Made by a program: the position numbers and the translations under genes
Notes under the pieces: model-generated
Told to the model about the DNA's origin: nothing
Database searches by the model: none
Seen by the model: the letters and a program-made list of their open reading frames with translations, nothing else
Part shown: positions 8,833 to 16,863 of the stretch, in pieces
Numbering within the stretch: the first letter of the stretch is position 1
How the letters are laid out: the number at the start of each line of letters is the position of its first letter
From: Bryobacterales bacterium
Lineage (GTDB): Bacteria; Acidobacteriota; Terriglobia; Bryobacterales; UBA6623
Direction: 5' to 3'
Length of the DNA stretch: 48,778 bases
Assembly: GCA_028819255.1 (NCBI GenBank)
Contig: JAPPMB010000032.1
Coordinates: forward strand, 1-48,778

Positions 8833-9166
8833 AGACAGAGATCCGATCGGCCAGCATCAGAAGTGTTGCGTCGGCATAGTCCATCCTGGAATCCCAATAC
8901 TGCTCCATCAGAGCGCCTGCCCCACGAATCTCCGATGGTCGAGAGAATGCATGAACTGCGGCATTGGTCGAGCGCAGGAACTCTGAGAAGAGCGCCGGCC
9001 CTCCTCTTCGGGGAGCCACAAAGTGCATGACCTCGGTGACCACGGCCGTCGTCGTGTGAAGCTGGCCGCTGAATTTGAACAATTCACGCTTGACCCATTG
9101 ATGCTCGGGGTCCTTCTGATCCAAGAAGGCTACTGTTGGCCCTGTATCGAGCAGCAGTGACTTCAC
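8744..9166 (-). CDS. PIN-domain toxin (VapC-like), intact
   Basis: 140 residues from the GTG at 9166, which forms a 4-base GTGA overlap with the antitoxin stop and has GGAG six bases upstream; a TTG at 9175 is the alternative. The PIN acidic residues are in place: LLLDTGP at the start, TEVMH near residue 45, and MDYADATLL near residue 105, with LTLDRRGF at the end. PIN toxins of this type are Mg-dependent RNases that cleave tRNA or rRNA and are held inactive by the cognate antitoxin. The gene is full length, unlike the toxin on the opposite strand whose tail it overlaps. Confidence 0.82.
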   Translation of the reverse strand: MKSLLLDTGPTVAFLDQKDPEHQWVKRELFKFSGQLHTTTAVVTEVMHFVAPRRGGPALFSEFLRSTNAAVHAFSRPSEIRGAGALMEQYWDSRMDYADATLLMLADRISVFNILTLDRRGFAFFRVPSGRGLEILEPRA

Positions 9167-9393
9167 GTTCTCCAATTCCGTTCCCGTAGCTCACGATGCC
9201 AGGCATCCTGCCACTCGGCCGGTCCGAGCCTCCCCGCAACATGAGCCGCCCGAGCGCCGACCGAGCGTTCTGAGACAGCTTCCTCCAAGGTGTCGCGAAC
9301 AAACTCGGACAACGATTTTCCCAGGCCGGCTGCATGCGCCTTGACCGCCTCGCGCAACTCCAAACTGGCGCGGATCGTAATTGTCGTACGCAC
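9163..9393 (-). CDS. Ribbon-helix-helix antitoxin of intact VapBC-like pair
   Basis: 76 residues from the GTG at 9393; the frame is open further upstream to 9579, but that part has no family resemblance. VRTTITIRASLELREAVKAH then LGKSLSEFVRDTLEEAV is a ribbon-helix-helix DNA-binding fold. The tail RLGPAEWQDAWHRELRERNW would contact the PIN toxin. It is the first gene of a two-gene operon and overlaps the toxin by 4 bases. Autoregulation at the short repeats just upstream is expected for the family but was not shown here. Confidence 0.75.
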   Translation of the reverse strand: MRTTITIRASLELREAVKAHAAGLGKSLSEFVRDTLEEAVSERSVGARAAHVAGRLGPAEWQDAWHRELRERNWRT

Positions 9394-9420
9394 GTATGGC
9401 AATTGTACTACGTTTTCGGC
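9394..9420 (-). promoter_or_regulatory. Likely autoregulated promoter of VapBC-like pair
   Basis: Read on the minus strand, the bases just before the antitoxin GTG include GTAGTACAATTGCCATAC, with the palindrome CAATTG and a TACG-NN-CGTA element spanning the start codon. Two similar blocks (TAGTACAATTG and GTACGACAATTAC) lie in tandem. Toxin-antitoxin operators usually sit exactly here. No transcription start can be read from sequence alone. Confidence 0.4.
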
Positions 9421-9979
9421 AGCAGAAGGATGCAGAGCCTGACCCGCTGGCGCTGCATCGAGAATGAAGCTGGGTGGCTGCGGAAACACCGTGCGCCTAC
9501 ACGGTCCTCTAGGTCCAAGCCCGATCTCTCGGCGAGATTGCGCCAATTGCTTGAACCACACGATGGATTGCATCTTCACGAAGGGCTGCTACAACAATTG
9601 GCTCCCTGTGTGGACTTGCACATTGTTCGGGCGTCAAGTGGTCTGCGGAGCGGACATCCCTGTAGGCACACTCAGTAAGTCGATGGTCAGGAAGGGATCA
9701 TTCCTGATGCGCCGGAGCTTGCGCCCGGCAGTGAACCGATTCGCCGTGTTCGGAACTGGCCCGCAGGAGCGGGTGCCAGCCACCTCGGGCGGACGTGGCC
9801 CACGGATCGCCTGACGCAGGCGAAGGACCCCGTGACGGGGTGGGAGACAGCATCGCGCAGAATCGCGGGGACCGTTCCGATTGCCACAATGAACGGTGAT
9901 GCGGCGGCCGGAGCATCCGTCAACGGGTGGATCGAATGATGACCGAGGCTCGGACGCCAACCGGCACGTCAACAAGGCG
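9421..9979. other. Gene-poor spacer, 559 bases
   Basis: No supported gene. The reading frames crossing it, on both strands, lack recognisable motifs. It contains one conspicuous inverted repeat at 9687-9707 and presumably the promoter of the NfeD-like gene at its right end. Confidence 0.4.
9687..9707. repeat. 21-base inverted repeat, 7-7-7 geometry
   Basis: Perfect arms TCAGGAA (9687-9693) and TTCCTGA (9701-9707) flank a 7-base centre. The geometry matches the inverted repeat at 7482-7502, although the sequence differs. No T-run follows, so an intrinsic terminator is less likely than a protein-binding site or chance. Confidence 0.35.
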
Positions 9980-10411
9980 ATGAGAAGACGACTCGGGCGC
10001 TCGGCGCAATTGGGATCGCTGGCGACGTGGCAGCGCTACACGCTCTTTCAACTGCCGGGAATCGCGGTTGTGTGTGCGCTGGCGACGCTCGGCGCCTATT
10101 GGTTCAGCCTGCCTGCCTGGATGATCCCGACGGCGGTCGCCGTCTGGGTCGTTAAGGATGTCCTGCTTTACCCGGCCTTGAAGACCGCATACGAAGGGGC
10201 CAAGCCCGTCGGCCAGGAATCGATGGTCGGTCTGGTGGGCACAGCCACGGAGGATCTTTGCCCGCGCGGCCAGGTCAGGATTGGACCGGAACTCTGGCGC
10301 GCCGAGAGCTCCACAACGGTCCCGGCCGGGCATGCCGTGCGGGTGACGGGATCCGATGGCATGACAATGCTCGTCGAACCGGAGAAGCCGGATGGCGACC
10401 AAGGCCGCTAA
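9980..10411 (+). CDS. NfeD-like small membrane protein
   Basis: 143 residues from the ATG at 9980; the frame is open to 9896 but that part is low in similarity to anything. Two adjoining hydrophobic segments, about residues 25-44 (LPGIAVVCALATLGAYWF) and 47-66 (WMIPTAVAVWVVKDVLLY), are followed by a soluble domain starting GLVGTATEDL and ending HAVRVTGSDGMTMLVEP. That end resembles the OB-fold of NfeD proteins, where the G-x-G-T-A start and V-x-V-x-G strand are typical. NfeD proteins are thought to work with membrane proteases or stomatin-like proteins; neither is encoded nearby. The start choice is uncertain, as no strong ribosome-binding site is visible. Confidence 0.65.
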   Translation: MRRRLGRSAQLGSLATWQRYTLFQLPGIAVVCALATLGAYWFSLPAWMIPTAVAVWVVKDVLLYPALKTAYEGAKPVGQESMVGLVGTATEDLCPRGQVRIGPELWRAESSTTVPAGHAVRVTGSDGMTMLVEPEKPDGDQGR

Positions 10412-10448
10412 CGCCGCGCCTTGACAGTTCGGAATGCGCGAATGGCGT

Positions 10449-11906
10449 TCACAGCGCCAGCTGCGCCTGAATCTGGGCGGCGAGATCCTCGGCGCCGCGC
10501 TCTCGGGCGAGGCGCAGCGCACGTCGTCCCACTTCCTTCGATTGCCGGTCATGTCCCAATTCTCGGTGGACCAGTGCCAACACGTATGCGTGCAGCGGCG
10601 TGCCTTCGCCCTCGGTCGCTACCGCTCTCTCGAGATACGGCAGGGCCTCCCGGTACTGTCCCCTGTCCGCCAGTCGCCGACCCAGATGGAAGTTGGCCAT
10701 CGAATGCGCTGGGTTGTGGCTCAGTGCCTCCTCGTAGTGCCTTGACGCCTCCGAGGAACGGCCCAACGCTTCGAGCGCGGTCCCCAGATTGCTGTGCGAG
10801 TCCGCATGCAGCGGGTTGATCTCGATCGCTTTCCCGAACGCCGCGACCGCAGCGTCGTAGTCCCCGGCAAAGTGCCTTGAGACTCCGTGGTTGTAGTGCG
10901 CTTCCGCGATGGACGGGTCCAGGACGACGGACCTGTCGTAATGGGACGCTGAGCGTACGTAGTCCCCCATCTGGCCGTGAATCGCAACGAGATTCACGTG
11001 GGCCTGCACGTAGTCCGGATCGATCTTGAGAATCTCGTCGTAAACGGAGCGCGCCCGCTCCAGATCCCCGCCCTGCTGCAGAGCGTATCCGTCATTGAAC
11101 ATCTCCTGCACGCTGTCCCCACGAATCGAATCCATGGCGTCGAGCAGCGGGTCCGCATAGTGGCGACGCGGAGTCGGGTCTGTCGCCTCGTAGAGACTGA
11201 GCTGGCGGGAGGCTTCGGCGTCCCGGCCCAGCGAGCGCAGCGCACCGGCGAGCGCGTAGAGCGCCTCCCGATAGTCCGGCTCGATTTCCAGCGCGGCCTC
11301 AAGATGTCCGACTGCGACCTCCGCACTCTCGGCGACGGCCAGGCGTCCCAGCCGGTAGCGTACGGCGGCCGCCGGAGGGGATGTCTCCAGGGCACGGTTC
11401 AGGATGGCTGCGGACAGGCTCGCGTCCCCTGACCTCTCGAACAGGTCCGCCAGCCTGATCGCAGTTGGGAGATCGTCAGGCCTCAGGTCGGCCGCTGCTT
11501 CAAACGACGCCCTAGCCTGCTCGACCTGCCCAAGCTCGGCACGCACGACGCCGAGCAGGTAGGCCCAGTCAAACTTGAGTGGCTCAAGGATCTGGCAGCG
11601 CTCGAAGCACTCGGCGGCGGCCTGGAACTGGCCATACGTGTACAGCACCCGCCCAAGCCGACCGACAACTTCAGTGTCGAGCGGGTTGGCCTCGGCGTCG
11701 ACCCGCGCACTCCGAAGCTGGTCCTGCACCGCGGAGGCGAAGCCTTCGAGGCTCGGCTGCGGTATGGGCGGCAGATCCCTGTTGGAGCAGCCGCTGGTCA
11801 GGGCGGCCAGGACGAGACCGGCGACCCAGGCAATGCTGTGGATGCCGGATCGCGATCCGGCACCTGTTGATTTGCGACGAGCAGAAACCGCTGGGATCAA
11901 ATGCAT
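10449..11906 (-). CDS. TPR lipoprotein
   Basis: 485 residues from an ATG. A basic stretch (SARRKS) and a hydrophobic segment lead to the lipobox LTSGC with Cys40, predicting lipid attachment and envelope localisation. About ten TPR units follow, for example VGRLGRVLYTYGQFQAAAEC, RARSVYDEILKIDPDYVQAH, AHYNHGVSRHFAGDYDAAVA and DSHSNLGTALEALGRSSEAS. No catalytic residues are seen. It starts 66 bases after the TolC-like gene on the same strand and could be the last gene of that unit. A scaffold role is the most that can be said. Confidence 0.85.
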   Translation of the reverse strand: MHLIPAVSARRKSTGAGSRSGIHSIAWVAGLVLAALTSGCSNRDLPPIPQPSLEGFASAVQDQLRSARVDAEANPLDTEVVGRLGRVLYTYGQFQAAAECFERCQILEPLKFDWAYLLGVVRAELGQVEQARASFEAAADLRPDDLPTAIRLADLFERSGDASLSAAILNRALETSPPAAAVRYRLGRLAVAESAEVAVGHLEAALEIEPDYREALYALAGALRSLGRDAEASRQLSLYEATDPTPRRHYADPLLDAMDSIRGDSVQEMFNDGYALQQGGDLERARSVYDEILKIDPDYVQAHVNLVAIHGQMGDYVRSASHYDRSVVLDPSIAEAHYNHGVSRHFAGDYDAAVAAFGKAIEINPLHADSHSNLGTALEALGRSSEASRHYEEALSHNPAHSMANFHLGRRLADRGQYREALPYLERAVATEGEGTPLHAYVLALVHRELGHDRQSKEVGRRALRLARERGAEDLAAQIQAQLAL

Positions 11907-11972
11907 CCGTCCAACCAGTTTCCCCCACGTGCAGCGATTTCGCGGAGGTCCGGCTTTGGCACTTGACCGGCC

Positions 11973-13313
11973 TCAGTCTGCGAATGCAGAGCGAATCCGA
12001 CCGGATGTGTACACGGACCCCAGACGGGCCTTTGCGAGGTCGTATCTCGATCTGATCAGCCGGCCCCATGCCTCCGACTCAACTAGCCGAGCCCGCTCCA
12101 GTTCTTCCACCGCGATTCCGCCCTCGTCAAGCCGGGCCAAGAGCACGCTGACCTTCTCGCGGGCAAAGTCAAGTTCCTGCCTTGCCAGGCCGGCGAGGCG
12201 TTCCGCCTGCTTGAGCAGCGCGTCCGAACGCATCCTGTCCACCTCAACAGCCACCTTGCGTGCCTCCTGCCGCAGAATCAGCTCGCGTTCCCGCAGCCTC
12301 TCCTTCGCGACCCGCTCTGCGGTGCCGCGACCGGTGAACACGGGGATCTCAACCGCCAAGCCGGCCTGCCAGTTGTGCCGCTGAAAGCGTCGGAAGTAGT
12401 CGTCGTAGTTGTTGAAGCGAGCCAGGAGCGAGTACTGTCCGACGAGGTCCATCTTCGGGAGCCTCGCGGATCGCGCTTCGGCGGCCCGGTGACGGGCTGC
12501 ACGAATCTCCGCACCTAGCGCCGCGATCTCCGGATGGTCTTCGACGGGCCGGGACCGCATCGTTCCCGCGAACTCTCTCAGGGCGGAGCCGGGATCGTCT
12601 CCGCCTGGCCCGGGACGCAGCTGCACATTCTGGTCCATACCCAGCTTGCCCTTGAGCTCCGCCTCCAGCATCGCGGACTGCGCCCGTGCAGTGGCAAGCC
12701 GCTCGCGGGCTCGCGCCGTGTCGAGCCGCACCCGGCTCAGTGCCAGCGGGGCCTCCAAGCCTTCCGCCACGCGAGCGACGGTAAGCGCCTCAATCTCGTC
12801 ATACAGCTGCAGATCGCCCGCTACGCGCTCGACCTCTCGTGTCGAAAGCTCAAAGTCCAGATAGAGAAGTGCGACGCGGTAAACGGCTTCCTCGGCGGCT
12901 CCGTCCAACGCAAGTTCGCCAGAGCGGATCAGCTCGCGGACGCCCTCGGCACGGCTGACCCGGCCGAGATCAATCACGGGCTGGCGGACGGTCACCTGGG
13001 CGACTGACGGTGCCGCCCCCTGAATGCTCTGGGGAATGCCGGACGTGGCCCCAAGGCCGGAACCGGCGTGAATCTGCAACGAACGTTCAGCCGAGACAAG
13101 AGCAAGATCGCCGGAGGACCTCTCGACCCGGAGCCGGGCCGTCTGGACATCCACACTCTGTCCCATCGCGAGCCGGACGGCCTCCGGGAGTCCGATCTGA
13201 CGTGTGCGGGTCGGCTCTTCCGCGGCTGCGGAGAACACTTGCCACGGGACGATCCACAAAGCGACCAGGTGGACGACCAGTCCACGCAGCGAAAAGGAAA
13301 TCGTGGAATTCAT
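11973..13313 (-). CDS. TolC-family outer-membrane efflux protein
   Basis: 446 residues from the ATG at 13313, preceded by GGGAGG at about the right distance; an upstream extension of the open frame to 13817 lacks family similarity and is excluded. A signal peptide (LVVHLVALWIVPWQVFSAAA) is followed by two outer-membrane-efflux repeats rich in long helices, with QIGLPEAVRLAMGQSVDVQT near the start and SRYDLAKARLGSVYTSGRI at the end. Members trimerise into an outer-membrane channel and periplasmic tunnel for tripartite efflux. The adaptor and permease genes lie upstream on the same strand, separated from this gene by 331 non-coding bases, so it probably has its own promoter. Confidence 0.88.
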   Translation of the reverse strand: MNSTISFSLRGLVVHLVALWIVPWQVFSAAAEEPTRTRQIGLPEAVRLAMGQSVDVQTARLRVERSSGDLALVSAERSLQIHAGSGLGATSGIPQSIQGAAPSVAQVTVRQPVIDLGRVSRAEGVRELIRSGELALDGAAEEAVYRVALLYLDFELSTREVERVAGDLQLYDEIEALTVARVAEGLEAPLALSRVRLDTARARERLATARAQSAMLEAELKGKLGMDQNVQLRPGPGGDDPGSALREFAGTMRSRPVEDHPEIAALGAEIRAARHRAAEARSARLPKMDLVGQYSLLARFNNYDDYFRRFQRHNWQAGLAVEIPVFTGRGTAERVAKERLRERELILRQEARKVAVEVDRMRSDALLKQAERLAGLARQELDFAREKVSVLLARLDEGGIAVEELERARLVESEAWGRLIRSRYDLAKARLGSVYTSGRIRSAFAD

Positions 13314-13644
13314 GAAAGGTCTGCCTCCCTTGATCAACACAGACAGTCGCCATCTGGCCGCCCTGGGCTCGCGTGCCGGCCCCGATGGTAGCCGAATCGT
13401 GCGGAGCGCAAATCGGACCTGCGAGGTTCCTGGCCCGAGAGACGGACCGAGGCGCGCACAGGTCAAGCCGGAAGGCGACGCGGAATCCTCCCGACAGAAC
13501 GTACTTGTCCGTTGGAACGTTCCAATCCTCGCCGGGCCGGTCCCTGTGCTCTGTCTATCGATGTTCGTGTCGCGGTGGCGAGTCCTCCGAGTGATCCCCC
13601 AAGCACCAGCCGGCCGGAAATGCACGAGGCGGTGCCGCATCGTC
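13314..13644. other. 331-base spacer within efflux cluster
   Basis: No gene is supported here. It contains the ribosome-binding site of the TolC-like gene at its left end and a perfect palindrome at 13512-13525. There is no room for, and no trace of, an ABC ATPase gene. Confidence 0.5.
13512..13525. promoter_or_regulatory. 14-base perfect palindrome, candidate operator
   Basis: TTGGAACGTTCCAA is self-complementary over all 14 bases and lies about 200 bases upstream of the TolC-like start in an otherwise featureless spacer. Dimeric regulators commonly bind such sites. No regulator gene is adjacent, so the binding protein is unknown. Confidence 0.4.
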
Positions 13645-14865
13645 CTACTCGTGGCGCAGCGCATCCACCGGGTCGAGCCTCGATGCGCGGCTCGCCGGGA
13701 GATACCCGAAGACGGCCCCAGCACCAGGTGCGGCGACGAGAGCGAGCATGACCCACGCCGCCGGGGTCCTGATCGGGAGCTCCGGCCAGACTGCTGATGC
13801 CGCCCGGAACGCTGCAAGGCCCATGATCATCCCGCATGCTCCTCCTACGGCGGCGATCGCTACGGCCTCCGCCAGGAACTGCAGGCGGATCTGGCTCCGC
13901 GTTGCACCAACCGCCTTGCGGATGCCGATCTCCGCCGTTCGCTCCGACACGGCAATCAGCATCATGTTCATGATGAACACGCCGCTGACGGCCAGTGTGA
14001 TGGATGCCACGACGATCATTGCAAGGCTCATGGCGCGGAGGATTCGTCTGGCGGTTGTCAGCAGGCTCGACAGCGTCTCGACGCGATAGAGCGATCCGGG
14101 GCGATGGCGCGATTCCAGTGTGCGGCGCACAAGAAGGGCAGCGCTCTCAATGTCGGCACGTTCCCGGACCGACACGTAGAGAGGGTCCACTCGCTCGATC
14201 TCCTGGAAGTAGCGCAGCACCGTGTAGGGGACGAGCAGCGAATTCTCAGACACCTCCGACTGTCCGAACGTCTCGACTCCCTCGGAAAACGCTCCCACCA
14301 CCAGGAACTCCAGACCGTGGGCCTTGACGCTCCGGCCGATGGCCTGGGAAGCTCCACCGAACAGCCTGCCCGCCAGCTCGGGGGTGACGAGGCAGACCTT
14401 GGCGCGAGAGTCAATGTCGCTGCGTTCAAGGAAGCGGCCGGCGAGGAGCCGGAGGTTCCGGACAGCCCGGTATTCCTCGCTGGATCCCAGGAGCCGGATC
14501 TGTACCGGCAGTCCGTTGACAGTGATCGAGTCCCATGAGCTCATGACACCCGCTACGGCGACGGCGCGGTTCCCGAGACCGGAGCGGACGGCCTCTACGT
14601 CGGCCAGGGTTACGTAATCAGAATCCGCCGGCGACACGTTGCCGCCTGCCTCGTAGTACGCGTACACGAGATTCGAGCCCACTCCCTCGATCTGGGCGAG
14701 GACGAACTCGCTTCCAGTCGCGCCGACAGTCGCGACGAGAATCACCGCGGCTACTGCCGCCGCCATGCTGGCGGCCGCCAAGGCGGTGCGCAGGCTCCGC
14801 GACCTGAGCGATTCGAGGGCCTGTACCGCGAGGTCTCGCAGCGGCACGGCTGCCCGCACGCTCAT
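13645..14865 (-). CDS. MacB/FtsX-family ABC transporter permease
   Basis: 406 residues from the ATG at 14865, which overlaps the upstream stop as ATGA. The topology is that of MacB without its ATPase: a first membrane segment at about 28-48 (TALAAASMAAAVAAVILVAT), a large periplasmic domain to about residue 280, then three C-terminal membrane segments. The signature SERTAEIGIRKAVGATRSQI between segments 2 and 3 is characteristic of FtsX/MacB permeases, and the ending PASRASRLDPVDALRHE is also typical. The partner ATPase normally sits beside the permease but is absent here, so it must be supplied from elsewhere, or the complex is unusual. Confidence 0.9.
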   Translation of the reverse strand: MSVRAAVPLRDLAVQALESLRSRSLRTALAAASMAAAVAAVILVATVGATGSEFVLAQIEGVGSNLVYAYYEAGGNVSPADSDYVTLADVEAVRSGLGNRAVAVAGVMSSWDSITVNGLPVQIRLLGSSEEYRAVRNLRLLAGRFLERSDIDSRAKVCLVTPELAGRLFGGASQAIGRSVKAHGLEFLVVGAFSEGVETFGQSEVSENSLLVPYTVLRYFQEIERVDPLYVSVRERADIESAALLVRRTLESRHRPGSLYRVETLSSLLTTARRILRAMSLAMIVVASITLAVSGVFIMNMMLIAVSERTAEIGIRKAVGATRSQIRLQFLAEAVAIAAVGGACGMIMGLAAFRAASAVWPELPIRTPAAWVMLALVAAPGAGAVFGYLPASRASRLDPVDALRHE

Positions 14866-15653
14866 AGTCTCTTCAACAGCTTGCGCACGCGGGAGGGCGG
14901 GTCGGAGTTCGGCTTGCGCCTCGGGCTCGCCAGATACCGCTCCAGCAATTCCCTTGCCCGCGGATAGAGCGCCTTCCGTTTCGCGTGGAGCCAGGCCTTG
15001 CCGGCCTCCAGGCACACGTCCGGGTCGTCGGGGTCGCTTGCAAGGGCCGCCTCGAAGAGCTCGTCGCTCTCTGCATGCTGCCCCCGCCTCGAGAGATATC
15101 CGGCATGGCCCAGCAGGTATCCCGTGTCGTGGGGAGCCAGCTCGCGTGCACGCAAGTGGCTCTCCGCCGCCTCTTGGAAGTCGCGCGCGTCTTCGTGAAC
15201 CGCGGCCCACGCCGCGGCACCCCGGGCTCGGTCGATCGATTCGATCCGGACGGCGATCTTCACTGCCTCGGCCTTGCTGCCGCCGATCAAGCGCGGAGCC
15301 ATGAAGTGGAATCCCTGAAGCGCCTCAAGGGCTTCCAGATTCTCTTCGTCGAGTTCGACTGCCCTCTCGAAGTGCTGCCTGGCCTGCTTGGCCAGCGGCG
15401 CTGCGCCCACCCTCCGCAAGCCGGTCATTCCCTCGGCGCGGCGCCCGATCGCCAGCCCTACCCACAGCCGGTACTTGGAGTTCCCGGGGTCCTCGCCGGC
15501 AGCCCGCTCAAAGCTCTTCTGCGCCTGTCGGTAGTCCTCGGCCCGGTAGAGATCGACTCCGTGGGCGAAGTCTGCGGCACCGCGGTCGCCGGCGGCATGC
15601 GAGGTGGCACAGGTCAGGACAAGCAGCGCAAGAAGTCTAGCCGGCACCGCCAT
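14862..15653 (-). CDS. Exported TPR protein within efflux operon
   Basis: 263 residues from the ATG at 15653; the GTG at 15647 has better spacing from an AGGGGG sequence and is an alternative. A signal peptide (LLALLVLTCATSHAAG) precedes TPR-like units: DFAHGVDLYRAEDYRQAQKS, ARQHFERAVELDEENLEAL and ESDELFEAALASDPDDPDVC. The C-terminal tail is basic. It overlaps the adaptor gene upstream by 17 bases and the permease downstream by 4, so the three are almost certainly co-translated. A TPR protein between adaptor and permease is not a standard part of MacAB-TolC systems. Its role could be assembly or cargo recruitment; this is inference. Confidence 0.8.
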   Translation of the reverse strand: MAVPARLLALLVLTCATSHAAGDRGAADFAHGVDLYRAEDYRQAQKSFERAAGEDPGNSKYRLWVGLAIGRRAEGMTGLRRVGAAPLAKQARQHFERAVELDEENLEALEALQGFHFMAPRLIGGSKAEAVKIAVRIESIDRARGAAAWAAVHEDARDFQEAAESHLRARELAPHDTGYLLGHAGYLSRRGQHAESDELFEAALASDPDDPDVCLEAGKAWLHAKRKALYPRARELLERYLASPRRKPNSDPPSRVRKLLKRL

Positions 15654-16854
15654 CCCCCTGCAATTGCGGACTGACGGTCCGGCCTTCGGAGAGCGAATCG
15701 TCCCCGGGAAGCAATACGACCTCCGACTCATCCAGCCCGTCGCGCACCTCGACGAACAAAGGCCCCTCCGCCCCCGTAAGGATCTCACGGCGCGAGGCCT
15801 TGCCGCCATCGACTGCCCAGACGTGTGCCCTCCCGTCACTCCGCATGACAGCCAGCCTGGAAACGCTCAACGCCGACGGCACGCGTTCCGTCACGATTCG
15901 GGCTCCCACCGCCAGATTCGGAAGGAGCCGGCCGCTGTGATTCGCGACGGTGCAGTGGATTTCCCCGACTCTGCGAGCGTCCATCTCGACCACTTCGGTG
16001 GCCAGCCGATCCACCAGGCAGGTCCATTCCAGCCCGGGATAAGCGTCAGCGTCGATCGTGACAGGAGATCCTTGCCGAACCCGGCCCAGATCAGGTTCAT
16101 CAACGAGAATTCTGGCTCGCACCGGGTTCAGCACCCCCACATGCGCGGCCAGATCCCCGCCCTGCAGGTAGTCCGCCTCGGCCACCGGCAGGGAATACAC
16201 CACGCCGGAGGATGGCGCCACGACGCGAAGCTCCTCCGTGGCACGGCGGGCCAGCGAGACGGCGGAGGCTGCCTCGTCGACCGCTGCCCTGGCAGCATCC
16301 CGCTGCCCCTCGGCCAGCGGCGACGCCAGTTGTGCGTCAATCGAATCCAAATCGATGGCAAGATCCTCCACGAGTCGCCTCTTCGCGTCGGCGTCGAGGC
16401 GCGGGACCGCGCCTCGCGCCGCCAATCGCTCGAGGCGCTCCAGGTCCAGCGAGGCCTTGGCCTTCCTTCTTGCCAGCTTCTCACGCTCGGCACGCAGTGT
16501 CGCCTTCTTGGACGGTGCCAGTCCCGCCTCCAGGGTGGCCAGTCTGGCCTTCGCGCCCCGCAGGCGTGCGGCAGCCTGGGCGAGCGCCCCAGCCTGCCCC
16601 GTGTCCGACAACCGGAGCAGTTCCTGCCCCTCCTCGACCGTATCCCCCCGGCGGACGAGGACCCGTTCAACCCTGCCCGCAACAGCGACCCTGACTTCAG
16701 AGCGACTGAATGCCTCGATCCGGCCGTTGGTGGTGACTGCACTCTCAATGTCGCGCCGCAGCGGTCGCTCGGCGCGCACTTCGACACCTGCGTCTGCGCA
16801 GGAGAGCGCAGCGAGCAGAAGGGAAGCGGTCAATGCGGACGGAGCCCCTCGCAT
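15637..16854 (-). CDS. HlyD/MacA-like periplasmic adaptor
   Basis: 405 residues from an ATG. The N-terminus (SLLLAALSCADAG) is an export signal, possibly lipidated at Cys19, although the lipobox is not canonical. A lipoyl half-motif (EVRVAVAGRVERVLVRRGDT) leads into a long helical hairpin at about residues 95-215 rich in Ala, Arg and Glu, then the second lipoyl half (LRVVAPSSGVVYSLPV) and a beta-barrel domain with RARILVDEPDLGRVRQGSPV. This is the order of membrane-fusion proteins that bridge an inner-membrane transporter and a TolC channel. It follows the 268-aa gene by 9 bases and overlaps the TPR gene. Confidence 0.88.
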   Translation of the reverse strand: MRGAPSALTASLLLAALSCADAGVEVRAERPLRRDIESAVTTNGRIEAFSRSEVRVAVAGRVERVLVRRGDTVEEGQELLRLSDTGQAGALAQAAARLRGAKARLATLEAGLAPSKKATLRAEREKLARRKAKASLDLERLERLAARGAVPRLDADAKRRLVEDLAIDLDSIDAQLASPLAEGQRDAARAAVDEAASAVSLARRATEELRVVAPSSGVVYSLPVAEADYLQGGDLAAHVGVLNPVRARILVDEPDLGRVRQGSPVTIDADAYPGLEWTCLVDRLATEVVEMDARRVGEIHCTVANHSGRLLPNLAVGARIVTERVPSALSVSRLAVMRSDGRAHVWAVDGGKASRREILTGAEGPLFVEVRDGLDESEVVLLPGDDSLSEGRTVSPQLQGDGGAG

Positions 16855-16863
16855 GCGGGTCGG

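Noticed and set aside
13314..13817. N-terminal extension of the TolC-like frame
   Set aside because: The Arg/Ser-rich extension overlaps the permease gene, and the ATG at 13313 has a good ribosome-binding site and signal peptide.
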